From: Martelella radicis
GTDB taxonomy: Bacteria > Pseudomonadota > Alphaproteobacteria > Rhizobiales > Rhizobiaceae
Direction of reading: 5' to 3'
Assembly (NCBI RefSeq): GCF_014196625.1
Contig: NZ_JACIDZ010000010.1
Coordinates: 1-64,000 of the forward strand
DNA length: 64,000 nt
Under the pieces are notes generated by a model. The model saw only the letters and a program-made list of their open reading frames with translations, searched no databases and had not been told where the DNA came from. Positions 45,162 to 56,027 of this stretch are shown here, one piece after another. Each line of letters opens with the position of its first letter. The stretch's first letter is position 1. The position numbers and the translations under genes are program-made.

Positions 45162-46139
45162 ATGGCGCGCATCATCGACATCGCGGTTGACGAAGACATT
45201 GCGCTGGCCGAAGGCAGCACGCTTCTCTTGGCCGGCGAACTGGTCGTCATGCCGACGGAAACCGTCTACGGCCTGGCCGCCGATGCGACGAACCCTCAGG
45301 CAATCGCGAAAATCTATGCCGCCAAGGGCCGGCCTGCCTTCAACCCGCTGATCTGCCACATGTCCGGGCTTGAAATGGCCGAGGATTATGCCGTCTTTTC
45401 GTCGCTGGCGCGCGCGCTTGCCGACGCTTTCTGGCCCGGCCCGCTGACCCTCGTTCTGCCGCTGAAACAGGGGGCGGCGATCGCGCCTGCCGCAACGGCA
45501 AACCTGCCGACCGTCGGCGTGCGCGTACCGCAGGGCTTTGCCGGACGGCTGATCGCAGCAACCGGCCGTCCGCTGGCTGCCCCGAGCGCCAACACATCCG
45601 GCAGGATCAGCCCGACCACAGCCGTCCATGTGGAGGCCGATCTCGGGGAAAAGCTGCGGCTCATTCTCGATGCCGGACCGGCGGAGGTTGGCGTGGAATC
45701 GACGATCCTGAAGGTCGAGGATGAGACGATCACCCTGCTCCGGCCGGGCGGCATTTCCGCAGCCGAGGTCGAGGCGCTGACCGGGCGGCGGGTGGCAAGA
45801 CCGCAGCACAAGACTGCCATCGTCGCGCCGGGCATGATGGTCTCGCATTATGCGCCGAAGGCCGCCGTCCGCCTCGACGCGACGCGGGTGGAAGACGGCG
45901 AAGCGCTGGTGCTGTTCGGACCTTGCCAGGTCGAAAACGCCGCTGCCGCGCACGCCACCTTCCAGCTCAGCGCCAAAGGCGATCTTGCGGAAGCGGCAAG
46001 CCGGTTATACGACACGATGATAGAGGCCGATCTGAGCGGCGCGACCGCCATTGCCTTCGCCCCGATCCCGAAAGAGGGTATCGGCGAGGCGATCAATGAC
46101 AGGCTTGCCCGCGCCGCCGCACCCCGGAAGGATGACTGA
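45162..46139 (+). CDS. L-threonylcarbamoyladenylate synthase, Sua5 type
   Basis: This is a 325-residue enzyme for the first step of t6A tRNA modification. The YrdC domain (1-200) has PTETVYGLAADATNPQ then KIYAAKGRPAFNPLICH (the KxR substrate site) and APSANTSGRISPTTA. The C-terminal Sua5 domain (from about 225) has the linker APGMMVSHYAPKAAVRL, so this is the long Sua5 form rather than single-domain TsaC. The start at 45162 (MARIIDIAV) has CAGGA upstream. It is followed directly by the FAD-linked oxidase gene (4 nt between stop and start) and divergent from the RidA gene. Confidence 0.95.
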   Translation: MARIIDIAVDEDIALAEGSTLLLAGELVVMPTETVYGLAADATNPQAIAKIYAAKGRPAFNPLICHMSGLEMAEDYAVFSSLARALADAFWPGPLTLVLPLKQGAAIAPAATANLPTVGVRVPQGFAGRLIAATGRPLAAPSANTSGRISPTTAVHVEADLGEKLRLILDAGPAEVGVESTILKVEDETITLLRPGGISAAEVEALTGRRVARPQHKTAIVAPGMMVSHYAPKAAVRLDATRVEDGEALVLFGPCQVENAAAAHATFQLSAKGDLAEAASRLYDTMIEADLSGATAIAFAPIPKEGIGEAINDRLARAAAPRKDD

Positions 46140-46143
46140 CCGC

Positions 46144-47568
46144 ATGACCACGCCCGCCCCCGAGCTCATCGCCCGCTTTTCCGAAATCGTCGGCACGCCT
46201 CACGCGCTGACCGAAGCCGCCGATATCGAGCCCTATCTCACCGAAAACCGGGGGCTATACCGGGGCAAGACCGTGCTCGTCCTCAAACCCGGCTCGACGC
46301 AAGAAGTCTCCGCCATCCTGAAGCTTGCCAGCGAAACGAAGACCCCGGTGGTTCCCGCCGGCGGGCGCACCGGCCATGTCGGCGGCCATGTGCCGCGCGA
46401 GGCCGGCACCGACATCGTGCTGTCGCTGGAACGCATGGGCAAGATCCGCAAGATCGACACTTCGGCCAATGTCATCATCGCCGATGGCGGCGCGATCCTC
46501 GCCGATGTGCAGAAGGCGGCCCGCGACAATGACCGGCTGTTTCCCCTCTCGCTCGGCTCGGAAGGCTCGGCGATGATCGGCGGCAACCTCTCCACCAATG
46601 CCGGCGGCACGGCGGTGCTTGCCTATGGCAATATGCGCGCGCTCTGCCTCGGCCTCGAGGTGGTGCTGCCGACGGGCGAGATCTGGAACGGGCTCAGGAG
46701 CCTGAAGAAGGACAATACCGGCTATGACCTGCGCGACCTCTTCATCGGCGCGGAAGGCACGCTCGGCATCATCACCGGCGCGGTGCTGAAGCTCTTCCCG
46801 AAGCCGCGCGGCCATCAGGTGGCATTCGCCGCCGTCGCAAGTCCGGAGAAGGCGCTCGACCTTTTCAATATGGCCTCGAACCGCTGCGCCTCGGCGCTGA
46901 CCGGTTTCGAATTCATGGCCCGCATGGCCTTTGATTTCACGGTCAAGCATACCGACGGCGCGCGCGATCCGCTTTCGGCAAAATACCCCTGGTACACGCT
47001 GATCGACATCTCCACCTCCGACAGCCAGCAATCCGCCGACAATATGATGCAAGCACTGCTGGAAGAGGCCTTAGAGGCAGGACTGGTCGAAGACGCGGTG
47101 ATTGCCAAGTCGCAAGGCGAGATCGACGAACTCTGGCACATGCGCAACACCATGTCGGAGGCGCAGAAGCCCGAGGGCGGCTCGATCAAGCATGATGTTT
47201 CCGTGCCGGTTTCCGCCATTCCGGCCTTTCTGCACGCGGCGGATGCGGCGGTGCTGGAGGCCATTCCCGGCGCGCGCATCTGTGCTTTCGGCCATCTGGG
47301 CGACGGGAATATTCACTACAACATCTCCCAGCCGGAAGGCGCCGACAAGGCGGAATTCGTCGCCCGCTGGGGTGAGATCAACACAATCGTGCACGCGATC
47401 GTGCTTTCCCATGGCGGCTCGATTTCCGCCGAGCACGGCATCGGCCGGCTGAAGCGCGACGAACTGGCCGATATCCGCGAACCGATCGAGATCGACCTGA
47501 TGCACCGCATCAAGCAGATCTTCGACCCCGCCGGGATCATGAATCCCGACAAGGTGCTGAAGGTCTGA
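46144..47568 (+). CDS. FAD-linked oxidase (D-2-hydroxyglutarate/glycolate/D-lactate dehydrogenase type)
   Basis: This is a 474-residue flavoprotein of the GlcD/D-lactate/D-2-hydroxyglutarate dehydrogenase family. The FAD-binding domain has TKTPVVPAGGRTGHVGGHVP, SLGSEGSAMIGGNLSTNAGG and FIGAEGTLGIITGAVLKLFP. The C-terminal cap ends ISAEHGIGRLKRDELADI and MNPDKVLKV, with the catalytic metal/His region in GHLGDGNIHYN. The 2-hydroxyglutarate branch is likeliest by length and layout, but substrate choice is not certain. The start could also be ATG 46132, which overlaps the upstream stop. Confidence 0.87.
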   Translation: MTTPAPELIARFSEIVGTPHALTEAADIEPYLTENRGLYRGKTVLVLKPGSTQEVSAILKLASETKTPVVPAGGRTGHVGGHVPREAGTDIVLSLERMGKIRKIDTSANVIIADGGAILADVQKAARDNDRLFPLSLGSEGSAMIGGNLSTNAGGTAVLAYGNMRALCLGLEVVLPTGEIWNGLRSLKKDNTGYDLRDLFIGAEGTLGIITGAVLKLFPKPRGHQVAFAAVASPEKALDLFNMASNRCASALTGFEFMARMAFDFTVKHTDGARDPLSAKYPWYTLIDISTSDSQQSADNMMQALLEEALEAGLVEDAVIAKSQGEIDELWHMRNTMSEAQKPEGGSIKHDVSVPVSAIPAFLHAADAAVLEAIPGARICAFGHLGDGNIHYNISQPEGADKAEFVARWGEINTIVHAIVLSHGGSISAEHGIGRLKRDELADIREPIEIDLMHRIKQIFDPAGIMNPDKVLKV

Positions 47569-47616
47569 GTGGCGCTGGCGCAAAAGGTGCCCGGTCAACT
47601 TGCGAGCCTCAAAAAC

Positions 47617-47647
47617 CGTCATGCCGGCCTTGAGCCGGCATCCAGGG
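47617..47647 (+). repeat. REP-like extragenic palindrome, copy 1
   Basis: A 31-nt element with an inner hairpin ATGCCGG-CCTTGA-GCCGGCAT-like arms, starting CGTCA and ending TCCAGGG. An inverted copy lies at 47738. The two differ at paired stem positions, so the hairpin is conserved. Confidence 0.7.
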
Positions 47648-47737
47648 CCGCACGAGAAAACCTGCCTGTTTCATTTTACCGCTGACCTACCAGCTCTGCG
47701 CCAAGTTTCGCCGAAAGTGCCGACGTTGCCCGGGTCG

Positions 47738-47768
47738 CCCTGGACCCCGGCTCAAGGCCGGGGTGACG
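47738..47768 (-). repeat. REP-like extragenic palindrome, copy 2 (inverted)
   Basis: Read on the minus strand it is CGTCA, then CCCCGG-CCTTGAG-CCGGGG, then TCCAGGG. It matches copy 1 in flanks and loop, but the inner stem is CCCCGG/CCGGGG where copy 1 has TGCCGG/CCGGCA, a compensatory change. The two copies face each other across about 90 bp. Confidence 0.7.
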
Positions 47769-47826
47769 GCGTAGTGTGGGCGGGCAGCGTGGAGAACCTG
47801 GCAAATCCGGCCGGCTGACCGGCATG

Positions 47827-49227
47827 CTAAACGACCGCTTCCTCCCGGTGAAACATGCCCCATCTTGCGCCGGTTCGTCTGCCGTGAAACCACAGCACCG
47901 CCGCCACAAGGACAAGCATCGCAAGGTCGCTTGAGGGTGCGGCCATCCAGATGCCCTGCCCGCCGAACATGAAGGGCAGCAGGAAGATCAGCGGAATGTT
48001 GAAGAAATAGGTCCGCCCGAGGCTCATCATGCCGGCGCTCACCGCCTTGCCGATCGCCTGGAAATAGCCGGCGAGCACCATCACCGGCGCAACGACGACA
48101 TAGGCGGCGGTGATGATGCGCACGATATGGGCGGACGCGGCGATGGTCTCGGCATCATCGACGAACAGCGCGGCAAGCGGGCCCGCGGCAAGCAGGAAGA
48201 CGCTCTGGACGACCAGTCCGTAGCAAAGCCCGGTCAGGAGCCCGACGACGAGCGTGCGGTTGGATCGCTCATAGATCGCGGCGCCATAATTGTTGCCGAC
48301 GATCGACTGGCAGGCGAAGTTCAGGCCCATCAGCGGCAGGAAGGCGAAGGTCAAGAGCCGTGAGGCAATGCCATAGGCGGCGATCATCAGGTCATAATCG
48401 GCACTGAACCAGACCTTGACCGAAACGAGGATCGAGGCTGTCGAAAGGCTGATGCCGATCAGCGACAGCGACGATGGCAGGCCGAGCGCAAGCGTCCGCC
48501 GCCAGGCCTCCGTCAGCGGCTTGCCGGTGCGTTCCCAGAGCCGGATCGGCGTGCGGCCGGAAAGCCTGAGAACGACCACGGCGACAAGCGCCAGCGCCTG
48601 CGCGGCAAGCGTGCCGATGGCAGACCCCGCCACGCCCCAGCCCCAAAGAGCGATGAAGACGAAATTAAAGCCGACATTGGCGAGCGTCACCAGAACGCCG
48701 ATCAGCGCCATCGTGCCGGGTCTGCCCTCCGAGCGCAGCGTGTCGCCTTGGATGCTGATCAGGAATTGCAGGGGACTGCCGAAGATCAGAAGCGCGATAT
48801 AGGTCGAAGCCATCGCCGCAAGCGCCGCATCGCCGCCCGACAGCCAGACGATAAGCAGCCTGCCTGCCGCCAGATAGAACGCCATCAGCCCCAGAGCGGT
48901 GAGCATGGCAAGCGCCGTCGCCGACTGCATGGCCGATTGCGCGCCCGCATGATCGCCTGCGCCGAGCCGCCGCGCCAGGATCGAGGCCATGCCGGAAGAG
49001 ACCAGCGTCGCCAAGGCGTTCAGCGCCATGAACAACGGAAAGACCAGGGTGACGGCGGCAAGCGCGCGCGGCCCGACATAGACGCCGAGAAAGATGGCGT
49101 CGACCACGGTAAAGAGGCCGCTCACCAGCATCAAAAGCACGATCGGGGCTGCGGTCTTGAAGAAAAGCGGGGCAGTCGGGCCCGAAAGATAGGGATTGGC
49201 GCGCGGCTCGGAAGAAGTTTCCATCAT
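47827..49227 (-). CDS. MATE family efflux transporter
   Basis: This is a 466-residue inner-membrane cation/drug antiporter with twelve predicted TM helices in two related halves. Typical features are the N-terminal PLFFKTAAPIVLLMLVSGLF then VVDAIFLGVYVGPRALAAV, SGMASILARRLGAGDHAGA after TM2, and GLNFACQSIVGNNYGAAIYE in the second half. Substrates may be drugs, dyes or organic cations; not predictable. The start (two adjacent ATGs) has GAGGGA upstream. It is monocistronic; the REP pair lies just beyond its stop. Confidence 0.94.
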   Translation of the reverse strand: MMETSSEPRANPYLSGPTAPLFFKTAAPIVLLMLVSGLFTVVDAIFLGVYVGPRALAAVTLVFPLFMALNALATLVSSGMASILARRLGAGDHAGAQSAMQSATALAMLTALGLMAFYLAAGRLLIVWLSGGDAALAAMASTYIALLIFGSPLQFLISIQGDTLRSEGRPGTMALIGVLVTLANVGFNFVFIALWGWGVAGSAIGTLAAQALALVAVVVLRLSGRTPIRLWERTGKPLTEAWRRTLALGLPSSLSLIGISLSTASILVSVKVWFSADYDLMIAAYGIASRLLTFAFLPLMGLNFACQSIVGNNYGAAIYERSNRTLVVGLLTGLCYGLVVQSVFLLAAGPLAALFVDDAETIAASAHIVRIITAAYVVVAPVMVLAGYFQAIGKAVSAGMMSLGRTYFFNIPLIFLLPFMFGGQGIWMAAPSSDLAMLVLVAAVLWFHGRRTGARWGMFHREEAVV

Positions 49228-49456
49228 GTTGTCCCTCGGGACACTCGTAACGCCTGAGGCGGCCGGTTATGGGACCCGCATTACCATAGGCTTCGAGTGT
49301 CGTCTGAGAAAACAACCAACGAAGGATCGCGCGACTTCACCATCGCCTGAATCTCAGGCGCGCGGGCGGCAGGCGTCGCAAGGCCGCGCGCACTTAGCGC
49401 CGGCCGCAGGAATGAGTCAAGCGCGTTTGCACGGGAAGCCGGCATCGGAAGGCGAG

Positions 49457-50728
49457 CTAACCCTCCTCGCGCGCCACTGCCCGCCAGCCGATGTCGCGGC
49501 GGCAAAAGCCGTCGGACCAGTCGATATCCTCGATCAGCGTATAGGCGCGGGTCTGCGCCTCGGTGACGTTGTGGCCAAGCGCGGTGACATTCAGCACGCG
49601 CCCGCCGCTGGCGACAAGCTTGCCGTCGCGCATCGCCGTGCCGGCGTGAAAGGTGCGCGCCTCGGGACCGTCGGCGGGCAGAGCGCGGATTTCGCTGCCC
49701 TTCTTGTAGGAGCCCGGATAGCCCTTCGCCGCCATGACGACGGTGAGCGCCGTGTCCTCGCTCCATGCCGCGGAAACCTTGTCCAGCGTGCCATCGGCGG
49801 CGGCTTCCAGAATATCCAGAAGATCGCTTTGAAGCCGCATCATCAGCACCTGGCACTCCGGATCGCCGAACCGGACATTGTATTCGATCAGTTCCGGGCC
49901 CTTTTCCGTGATCATCAGCCCGGCATAGAGCACGCCCTTGAAGGGATGGCCTATCTCCGCCATCCCGCGGATCGTCGGCTCGATGATTTCCTTCATGGTG
50001 CGGGCTATCATCGCCTCGTCCATGACGGGAGCTGGCGAATAGGCGCCCATGCCGCCGGTATTCGGGCCGGTATCGCCATCGCCGACAGCCTTGTGGTCCT
50101 GCGCGGTCGCGAGCGGCAGCGCATTTTTCCCGTCGGAGAGGCAGAAGAAGCTCGCCTCCTCGCCGACCAGAAATTCCTCGACCACGACCTCGGCCCCGGC
50201 AGCGCCGAACGTGCCGGAAAAGCAGTCGTCGATTGCGGCCAGCGCTTCGGCATTGGTGCGGGCAACGGTGACGCCCTTGCCGGCGGCTAGACCATCGGCT
50301 TTGATCACGATCGGCGCGCCGATCTCGCCGACATAGGCCTTGGCCTCTTCTCCATCGGTGAAGCGGCGATAGGCGCCGGTCGGAATTTCGTATCGAGCGC
50401 ACAGATCCTTGGTGAACCCCTTCGAACCCTCAAGCTGGGCGGCGGCCTTTGTCGGTCCGAAGACCTTGATGCCGGCTTCGCTCAGCGCATCGGCAAGACC
50501 GTCCACCAGCGGCGCTTCGGGGCCGACGACGACGAGGCCGATTTCCTTCTCGCCGCAAAAGGCGATGACCGCCGCATGATCGGCCGGATCAAGCTTCACG
50601 CATTCGGCATGCGCCGCAATGCCGGGATTGCCAGGGGCGGCATAGAGCACGCCGAGACTCGACGATTGCGAGATTTTCCAGGCCAGCGCGTGTTCGCGCC
50701 CGCCCGAGCCGATCAGAAGGACATTCAT
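49457..50728 (-). CDS. purD: Phosphoribosylamine-glycine ligase
   Basis: PurD (GAR synthetase) joins glycine to phosphoribosylamine in purine synthesis. The 423-residue ATP-grasp protein starts [18 protein letters not shown]. It has [22 protein letters not shown], the ATP-grasp region [16 protein letters not shown], and [13 protein letters not shown] near residue 220, all family hallmarks. The start at 50728 has GGAG with 8-nt spacing; a frame to 50782 is open but unsupported. It is a single gene divergent from obgE. Confidence 0.96.
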   Translation of the reverse strand: MNVLLIGSGGREHALAWKISQSSSLGVLYAAPGNPGIAAHAECVKLDPADHAAVIAFCGEKEIGLVVVGPEAPLVDGLADALSEAGIKVFGPTKAAAQLEGSKGFTKDLCARYEIPTGAYRRFTDGEEAKAYVGEIGAPIVIKADGLAAGKGVTVARTNAEALAAIDDCFSGTFGAAGAEVVVEEFLVGEEASFFCLSDGKNALPLATAQDHKAVGDGDTGPNTGGMGAYSPAPVMDEAMIARTMKEIIEPTIRGMAEIGHPFKGVLYAGLMITEKGPELIEYNVRFGDPECQVLMMRLQSDLLDILEAAADGTLDKVSAAWSEDTALTVVMAAKGYPGSYKKGSEIRALPADGPEARTFHAGTAMRDGKLVASGGRVLNVTALGHNVTEAQTRAYTLIEDIDWSDGFCRRDIGWRAVAREEG

Positions 50729-50909
50729 GGGGTCCGCTCCAGTTGTCACCTGCTGGCGGTTGGGTAAGCAGACGCGCGGCAAAGGTCAAGGCCGCGTTTC
50801 ATGCAGACTTCGCCGCGCGCCATGTTGCAGCGTCGGTTTTTCACGATAATCTTTGACCTCGCGGCCACTGGGCGATAACGATGCGGTCGGTTTTACCCCA
50901 CACACCTGA

Positions 50910-51986
<1,077 letters not shown>

Positions 51987-51988
51987 CA

Positions 51989-53152
51989 ATGAACGGCATG
52001 CACCGTTCGCTGACGCATTATCGGCGGATCGTGATCAAGATCGGCTCGGCGCTGCTGGTCGACCGCGCGCGCGGGCTCAAACATGACTGGCTGAACCGGC
52101 TGTGCGACGACATCGCCGCACTGAAGGCGGCAGGCGTCGAGGTTCTGGTTGTCTCCTCCGGCGCGGTCGCGCTGGGGCGGACCGTGCTGCACAGCCATTC
52201 CGGCACGCTGAAGCTGGAAGAGGCTCAGGCGGCTGCCGCCGTCGGTCAGATCGGCCTTGCCGGCGCCTGGACCGAGAGCCTGCGCCACCACGACATTCTC
52301 GCGGGCCAGATTCTGCTGACGCTGCAGAACACCGAGGAGCGGCGGCATTATCTGAACGCCCGCGCCACGATCCTGCAGCTCCTGAAAGCCGGCGCCGTTC
52401 CGATCATCAACGAGAACGACACGATCGCCACTTCGGAGATTCGCTACGGCGACAATGACCGACTGGCCGCACGCGTGGCGACCATGATCGGCGCGGAGTT
52501 GCTGGTGCTGCTCTCCGACATTGACGGGCTCTACACGGCCCCGCCGCATCTCGATCCCCATGCGCATTTTCTGGCGGAGATCGAGGCGATCACGCCCGAG
52601 ATCGAGGCGATGGCGGGCGGTGCTGCCTCCGAATTGTCGCGCGGCGGCATGCATACCAAGATCGAGGCCGGCAAGATCGCGACCGCCGCCGGCTGCGCCA
52701 TGGTGATCGCCTCCGGCAAGATCGACCACCCGCTGAGGGCGATCGAGGACGGCGCGCGCCATTCGATGTTCCACGCCTCGCACACGCCGGTGAATGCCCG
52801 CAAGACATGGATTGCCGGCCAGCTTCTGCCCGCCGGCACGATCCATATCGATGATGGCGCGGTGGCGGCGCTCAAACGCGGCAACAGCCTTCTGCCGGCC
52901 GGCGTGACGGCGGTTGACGGTCATTTTTCGCGCGGCGACACTGTGGCGATCGTCAACTTGAAAGGCGGCGAGGTTGCGCGCGGACTGTCTGGCTATGACA
53001 GCGACGAAGCGCGCATGATCGCCGGCCAGAAGACTGTGAATATCGAGGCGATTCTCGGCTATCCCGCCCGCGCGGCCATGGTCCACCGCGATGATCTGGT
53101 GATGGCCGCCGTCGGCAAGAAGAAACAGAACGAAGGTTCGACCCATGCTTGA
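51989..53152 (+). CDS. proB: Glutamate 5-kinase
   Basis: ProB phosphorylates glutamate in the first step of proline synthesis. The 387-residue protein has an amino-acid-kinase domain with [44 protein letters not shown] and [16 protein letters not shown] (the feedback-sensitive region). A C-terminal PUA domain (from about 285) follows. The start at 51989 has GGGAG with 9-nt spacing, two bases after the obgE stop. It overlaps proA by 8 nt at its end. Confidence 0.97.
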   Translation: MNGMHRSLTHYRRIVIKIGSALLVDRARGLKHDWLNRLCDDIAALKAAGVEVLVVSSGAVALGRTVLHSHSGTLKLEEAQAAAAVGQIGLAGAWTESLRHHDILAGQILLTLQNTEERRHYLNARATILQLLKAGAVPIINENDTIATSEIRYGDNDRLAARVATMIGAELLVLLSDIDGLYTAPPHLDPHAHFLAEIEAITPEIEAMAGGAASELSRGGMHTKIEAGKIATAAGCAMVIASGKIDHPLRAIEDGARHSMFHASHTPVNARKTWIAGQLLPAGTIHIDDGAVAALKRGNSLLPAGVTAVDGHFSRGDTVAIVNLKGGEVARGLSGYDSDEARMIAGQKTVNIEAILGYPARAAMVHRDDLVMAAVGKKKQNEGSTHA

Positions 53153-54425
53153 TCAGGTTCACAAAGACGATATCGCCGCCGTGATGCGCGAGCTTGGAAC
53201 GCGCGCCCGCGCCGCCGCCCACAAGCTAGCGATCGCCCCGACCGAGACCAAGAACCAGGCGCTTGCCGCCATGGCCCGCGAGATCGAGGCGCGCGCGCCG
53301 GAGATCCTGGCCGAAAACGAGAAGGATGTCGCAGCCGCGCGCGCAAACGGCATCACCGGCTCCTTCATCGACCGGCTTGAACTCAATGACGCCCGCATCG
53401 CCGCCATGGCAGACGGCATCCGCGCCATTGCCGCGCTGGACGATCCGGTCGGCAAGCTGATCGCCGAATGGGACCGACCGAACGGGCTGACGATCTCGCG
53501 CGTGCGCACGCCGCTCGGCGTCATCGGCGTCATCTATGAAAGCCGGCCGAACGTGACGGCGGATGCCGGCGCGCTCTGCCTGAAGGCCGGCAATGCCGTG
53601 ATCCTGCGCGGCGGTTCGGATTCTGCCCATTCGGCGCGCGCGATCCACGGCGCGCTGAAGGCGGGGCTTGCGGAAACCGGCCTGCCTGAGGACGCGATCC
53701 AGATCGTGCCGACCACCGACCGCGCCGCCGTCGGCGAGATGCTGTCCGGCCTGTCCGGCAATATCGACGTGATCGTGCCGCGCGGCGGCAAAAGCCTCGT
53801 CGCCCGCGTGCAGACGGAAGCGCGGGTTCCGGTCTTTGCCCATCTGGAAGGCCTCTGCCACATCTATGTCGACAAGTCCGCCGATCTCGACATGGCGCGC
53901 GCCATCGTCGTCAACGCCAAGATGCGCCGTACCGGCATTTGCGGCGCGGCCGAAACGCTGCTGATCGACCGGGCCGCCGCCGAGACCTTCGCGACCCCGC
54001 TGATCGAAGCGCTGGAGGAAAAGGGCTGCCTGGTGCGCGTCGATCACGACATGATCGACTATGCCCGCGACCGCGAAGAGGCGAGTGATGCCGACTGGAC
54101 CACGGAGTATCTCGACGCGATCATTTCGGTGAAGCTCGTCGACGGCATTTCCGGCGCGATCGAGCACATAGGTAAATATTCCTCGCACCACACCGAAGCG
54201 GTGATCGCCGAGGATCACGAGGTCGTCTCGCGTTTCTTCAACGAGATCGATTCCGCCATCCTGCTGCACAATGCCTCGACGCAATTTGCCGACGGCGGCG
54301 AATTCGGCATGGGTGCGGAGATCGGGATTGCCACCGGCAAGATGCATGCGCGCGGACCGGTCGGCGTCGAACAGCTCACCTCGTTCAAATATCTTGTGCG
54401 CGGCACGGGACAGACGCGGGCCTGA
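53145..54425 (+). CDS. proA: Gamma-glutamyl phosphate reductase
   Basis: ProA reduces gamma-glutamyl phosphate to the semialdehyde, the second step of proline synthesis. The 426-residue aldehyde-dehydrogenase-superfamily enzyme has [20 protein letters not shown] near residue 120, [19 protein letters not shown], and the catalytic Cys in [16 protein letters not shown]. The C-terminal segment [20 protein letters not shown] then TSFKYLVRG is typical. Its start overlaps proB, consistent with complex formation between the two enzymes and coupled translation. Confidence 0.97.
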   Translation: MLDQVHKDDIAAVMRELGTRARAAAHKLAIAPTETKNQALAAMAREIEARAPEILAENEKDVAAARANGITGSFIDRLELNDARIAAMADGIRAIAALDDPVGKLIAEWDRPNGLTISRVRTPLGVIGVIYESRPNVTADAGALCLKAGNAVILRGGSDSAHSARAIHGALKAGLAETGLPEDAIQIVPTTDRAAVGEMLSGLSGNIDVIVPRGGKSLVARVQTEARVPVFAHLEGLCHIYVDKSADLDMARAIVVNAKMRRTGICGAAETLLIDRAAAETFATPLIEALEEKGCLVRVDHDMIDYARDREEASDADWTTEYLDAIISVKLVDGISGAIEHIGKYSSHHTEAVIAEDHEVVSRFFNEIDSAILLHNASTQFADGGEFGMGAEIGIATGKMHARGPVGVEQLTSFKYLVRGTGQTRA

Positions 54426-54429
54426 CAGT

Positions 54430-55059
54430 TTGACCGAGGAGACGATCGACAGACGCTATCTTGCCATGCCCTATTGCGAGCCGGGCATGACGGTCGGCCT
54501 GTTCGGCGGATCGTTCAATCCACCGCATGAGGGGCATTTCCTGGTGGCGAGCCTCGCGATCCAGCGCCTCGGTCTCGACCAGCTCTGGTGGCTCGTCACG
54601 CCCGGCAACCCGCTGAAAAGCGGCAATGGTCTTGCGCCGCTTTCCGACCGTCTGGCCATGAGTGAGAAACTGGCGCGCGATCCGCGCATCCGCGTCTCGG
54701 CACTCGAGAGGACGATCGGCACCGCCTATACGGCCCGCACCATCCGTCATATCGTCCGTCGAAACCGGGGCGTCCATTTTGTCTGGATCATGGGCGCCGA
54801 CAATCTCGGCGATTTTCACCGCTGGCAGGAATGGCGCACGATTGCCCGCACCGTGCCGCTTGCCGTCATCGACAGGCCCGGCTCGACGCTGACCTTCCTC
54901 TCCTCCAAGGCCGCGCGCACGCTTCACAAAGCGCGTATCCCCGAACGCGATGCGAGGTCTCTGGCACGGATGACGCCGCCGGCCTGGACCTTCATCCATG
55001 GGCCCCGCTCCAATGTCAGTTCAACGGCGCTCAGGCGTGGAAGCAAGCATGCGGATTGA
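54430..55059 (+). CDS. nadD: Nicotinate-nucleotide adenylyltransferase
   Basis: NadD adenylates nicotinic-acid mononucleotide in NAD synthesis. The 209-residue nucleotidyltransferase has the (H/T)xGH motif in GLFGGSFNPPHEGHFLVA, WWLVTPGNPLK, and the C-terminal signature SNVSSTALRRG (a variant of ISSTxLR). I choose the TTG at 54430 because rhizobial NadD proteins carry this ~15-residue extension before GLFGGSFNPPH; ATGs at 54466 and 54487 are alternatives without clear ribosome-binding sites. It begins 5 nt after proA and its stop overlaps the next gene. Confidence 0.93.
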   Translation: MTEETIDRRYLAMPYCEPGMTVGLFGGSFNPPHEGHFLVASLAIQRLGLDQLWWLVTPGNPLKSGNGLAPLSDRLAMSEKLARDPRIRVSALERTIGTAYTARTIRHIVRRNRGVHFVWIMGADNLGDFHRWQEWRTIARTVPLAVIDRPGSTLTFLSSKAARTLHKARIPERDARSLARMTPPAWTFIHGPRSNVSSTALRRGSKHAD

Positions 55060-55915
55060 GATCGTCGACAGGCTGAACGATCCGGGAAAGCCCGGCGGCC
55101 ACAGCGAGGACCGCGCAGGCGCAAATGAACACAGCGCCTTCGTCATCGACGGCGCGACCGGCATTGCCGACCGGCAGGTGATGACGGATTTTCCGAGCGA
55201 CGCGTCCTGGCTGGCCGACCAAGCCCTCGCTGCGTTCTCGCAGGCTGGAGGCGCAAGCCCGGTTTCCGACATCGTCTCACGCCTCAACGCTGAGGCGCGC
55301 AAAACCTATCTTGCCGCAGCCGGGACCGGCGATCTGCCGCGCTACATGTGGCCGGCCGCCGCCTTCCAGATGCTCAGGATCGAAGGCGACCGGCTTGTCT
55401 CCTACGGGCTCGGCGACTGCCGCCTGTTCCTGCAATCCGAGGCCGATGGGCAGGTGTTCGAGACCACGGCCCTGAAAGGCAACCGGACGAAGGAAATCGC
55501 CGCCGCCCGCGCCCACCTGGCACGCACCGGCGGCTTCGGCGGCAAGAACGACATCGGCGGCGACGAGAAGACCCGCGCGGCCCTGCGCGAAAGCCGCTCG
55601 AAACACAACATGCCGGGCGGGCGGATCTTTACGCTCGGCCTGGTGCCGGAAGCGGCGAACGAAATCGTGCGCGAGGAAACCGGCATTGCTGCCCCTGCCC
55701 GCGGCCTGCTCTCGTCCGACGGCTTCGCCGCGCTCAGCGACAATTACGACGTTTTCAACCCGTCGGAGCTGATCGATGCGGCCTTTGCCGAAGGCCTGCC
55801 CGCCCTGCTCAAACGCCTGCGCGAGATCGAACGGATCGAGGATCCGGAAGGCGAGCGCTTCCCGCGCTACAAGGTCAGCGACGACGCCACCTGCCTTGCC
55901 TTCCGCATTCTCTGA
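55049..55915 (+). CDS. PP2C-like protein phosphatase domain protein
   Basis: This 288-residue soluble protein has the spacing of PP2C-type phosphatase motifs: SEDRAGANEHSAFVIDGATG (motifs 1-2, Asp residues for metal), LVSYGLGDCRLFL (the GDSR position), RGLLSSDGFAAL (the SDGL motif) and VSDDATCLAFRIL (the D(D/N)xT motif at the C-terminus). Several key aspartates are therefore in place, but the overall sequence is divergent, so activity is not certain. It has no TM or sensor domain. The start at 55049 has GGAAG upstream and overlaps the nadD stop. It sits between nadD and rsfS, which are usually adjacent in relatives. Confidence 0.7.
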   Translation: MRIEIVDRLNDPGKPGGHSEDRAGANEHSAFVIDGATGIADRQVMTDFPSDASWLADQALAAFSQAGGASPVSDIVSRLNAEARKTYLAAAGTGDLPRYMWPAAAFQMLRIEGDRLVSYGLGDCRLFLQSEADGQVFETTALKGNRTKEIAAARAHLARTGGFGGKNDIGGDEKTRAALRESRSKHNMPGGRIFTLGLVPEAANEIVREETGIAAPARGLLSSDGFAALSDNYDVFNPSELIDAAFAEGLPALLKRLREIERIEDPEGERFPRYKVSDDATCLAFRIL

Positions 55916-56027
55916 AGGCTGCACGCGGCATCGATTTCAAGGAAAACCTTGCGCGACACCCCCATTGGCTCCTATCTTTAGGGGGACTTGTGCGCGTCAC
56001 GAGTCGCAATCGTGCTTGTTCCGGTCC

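Noticed and set aside
49228-49456. Small RNA or leader in the gap between the MATE and purD genes
   Set aside because: No stable hairpin with a T-run and no promoter-like hexamers; nothing to support a gene.
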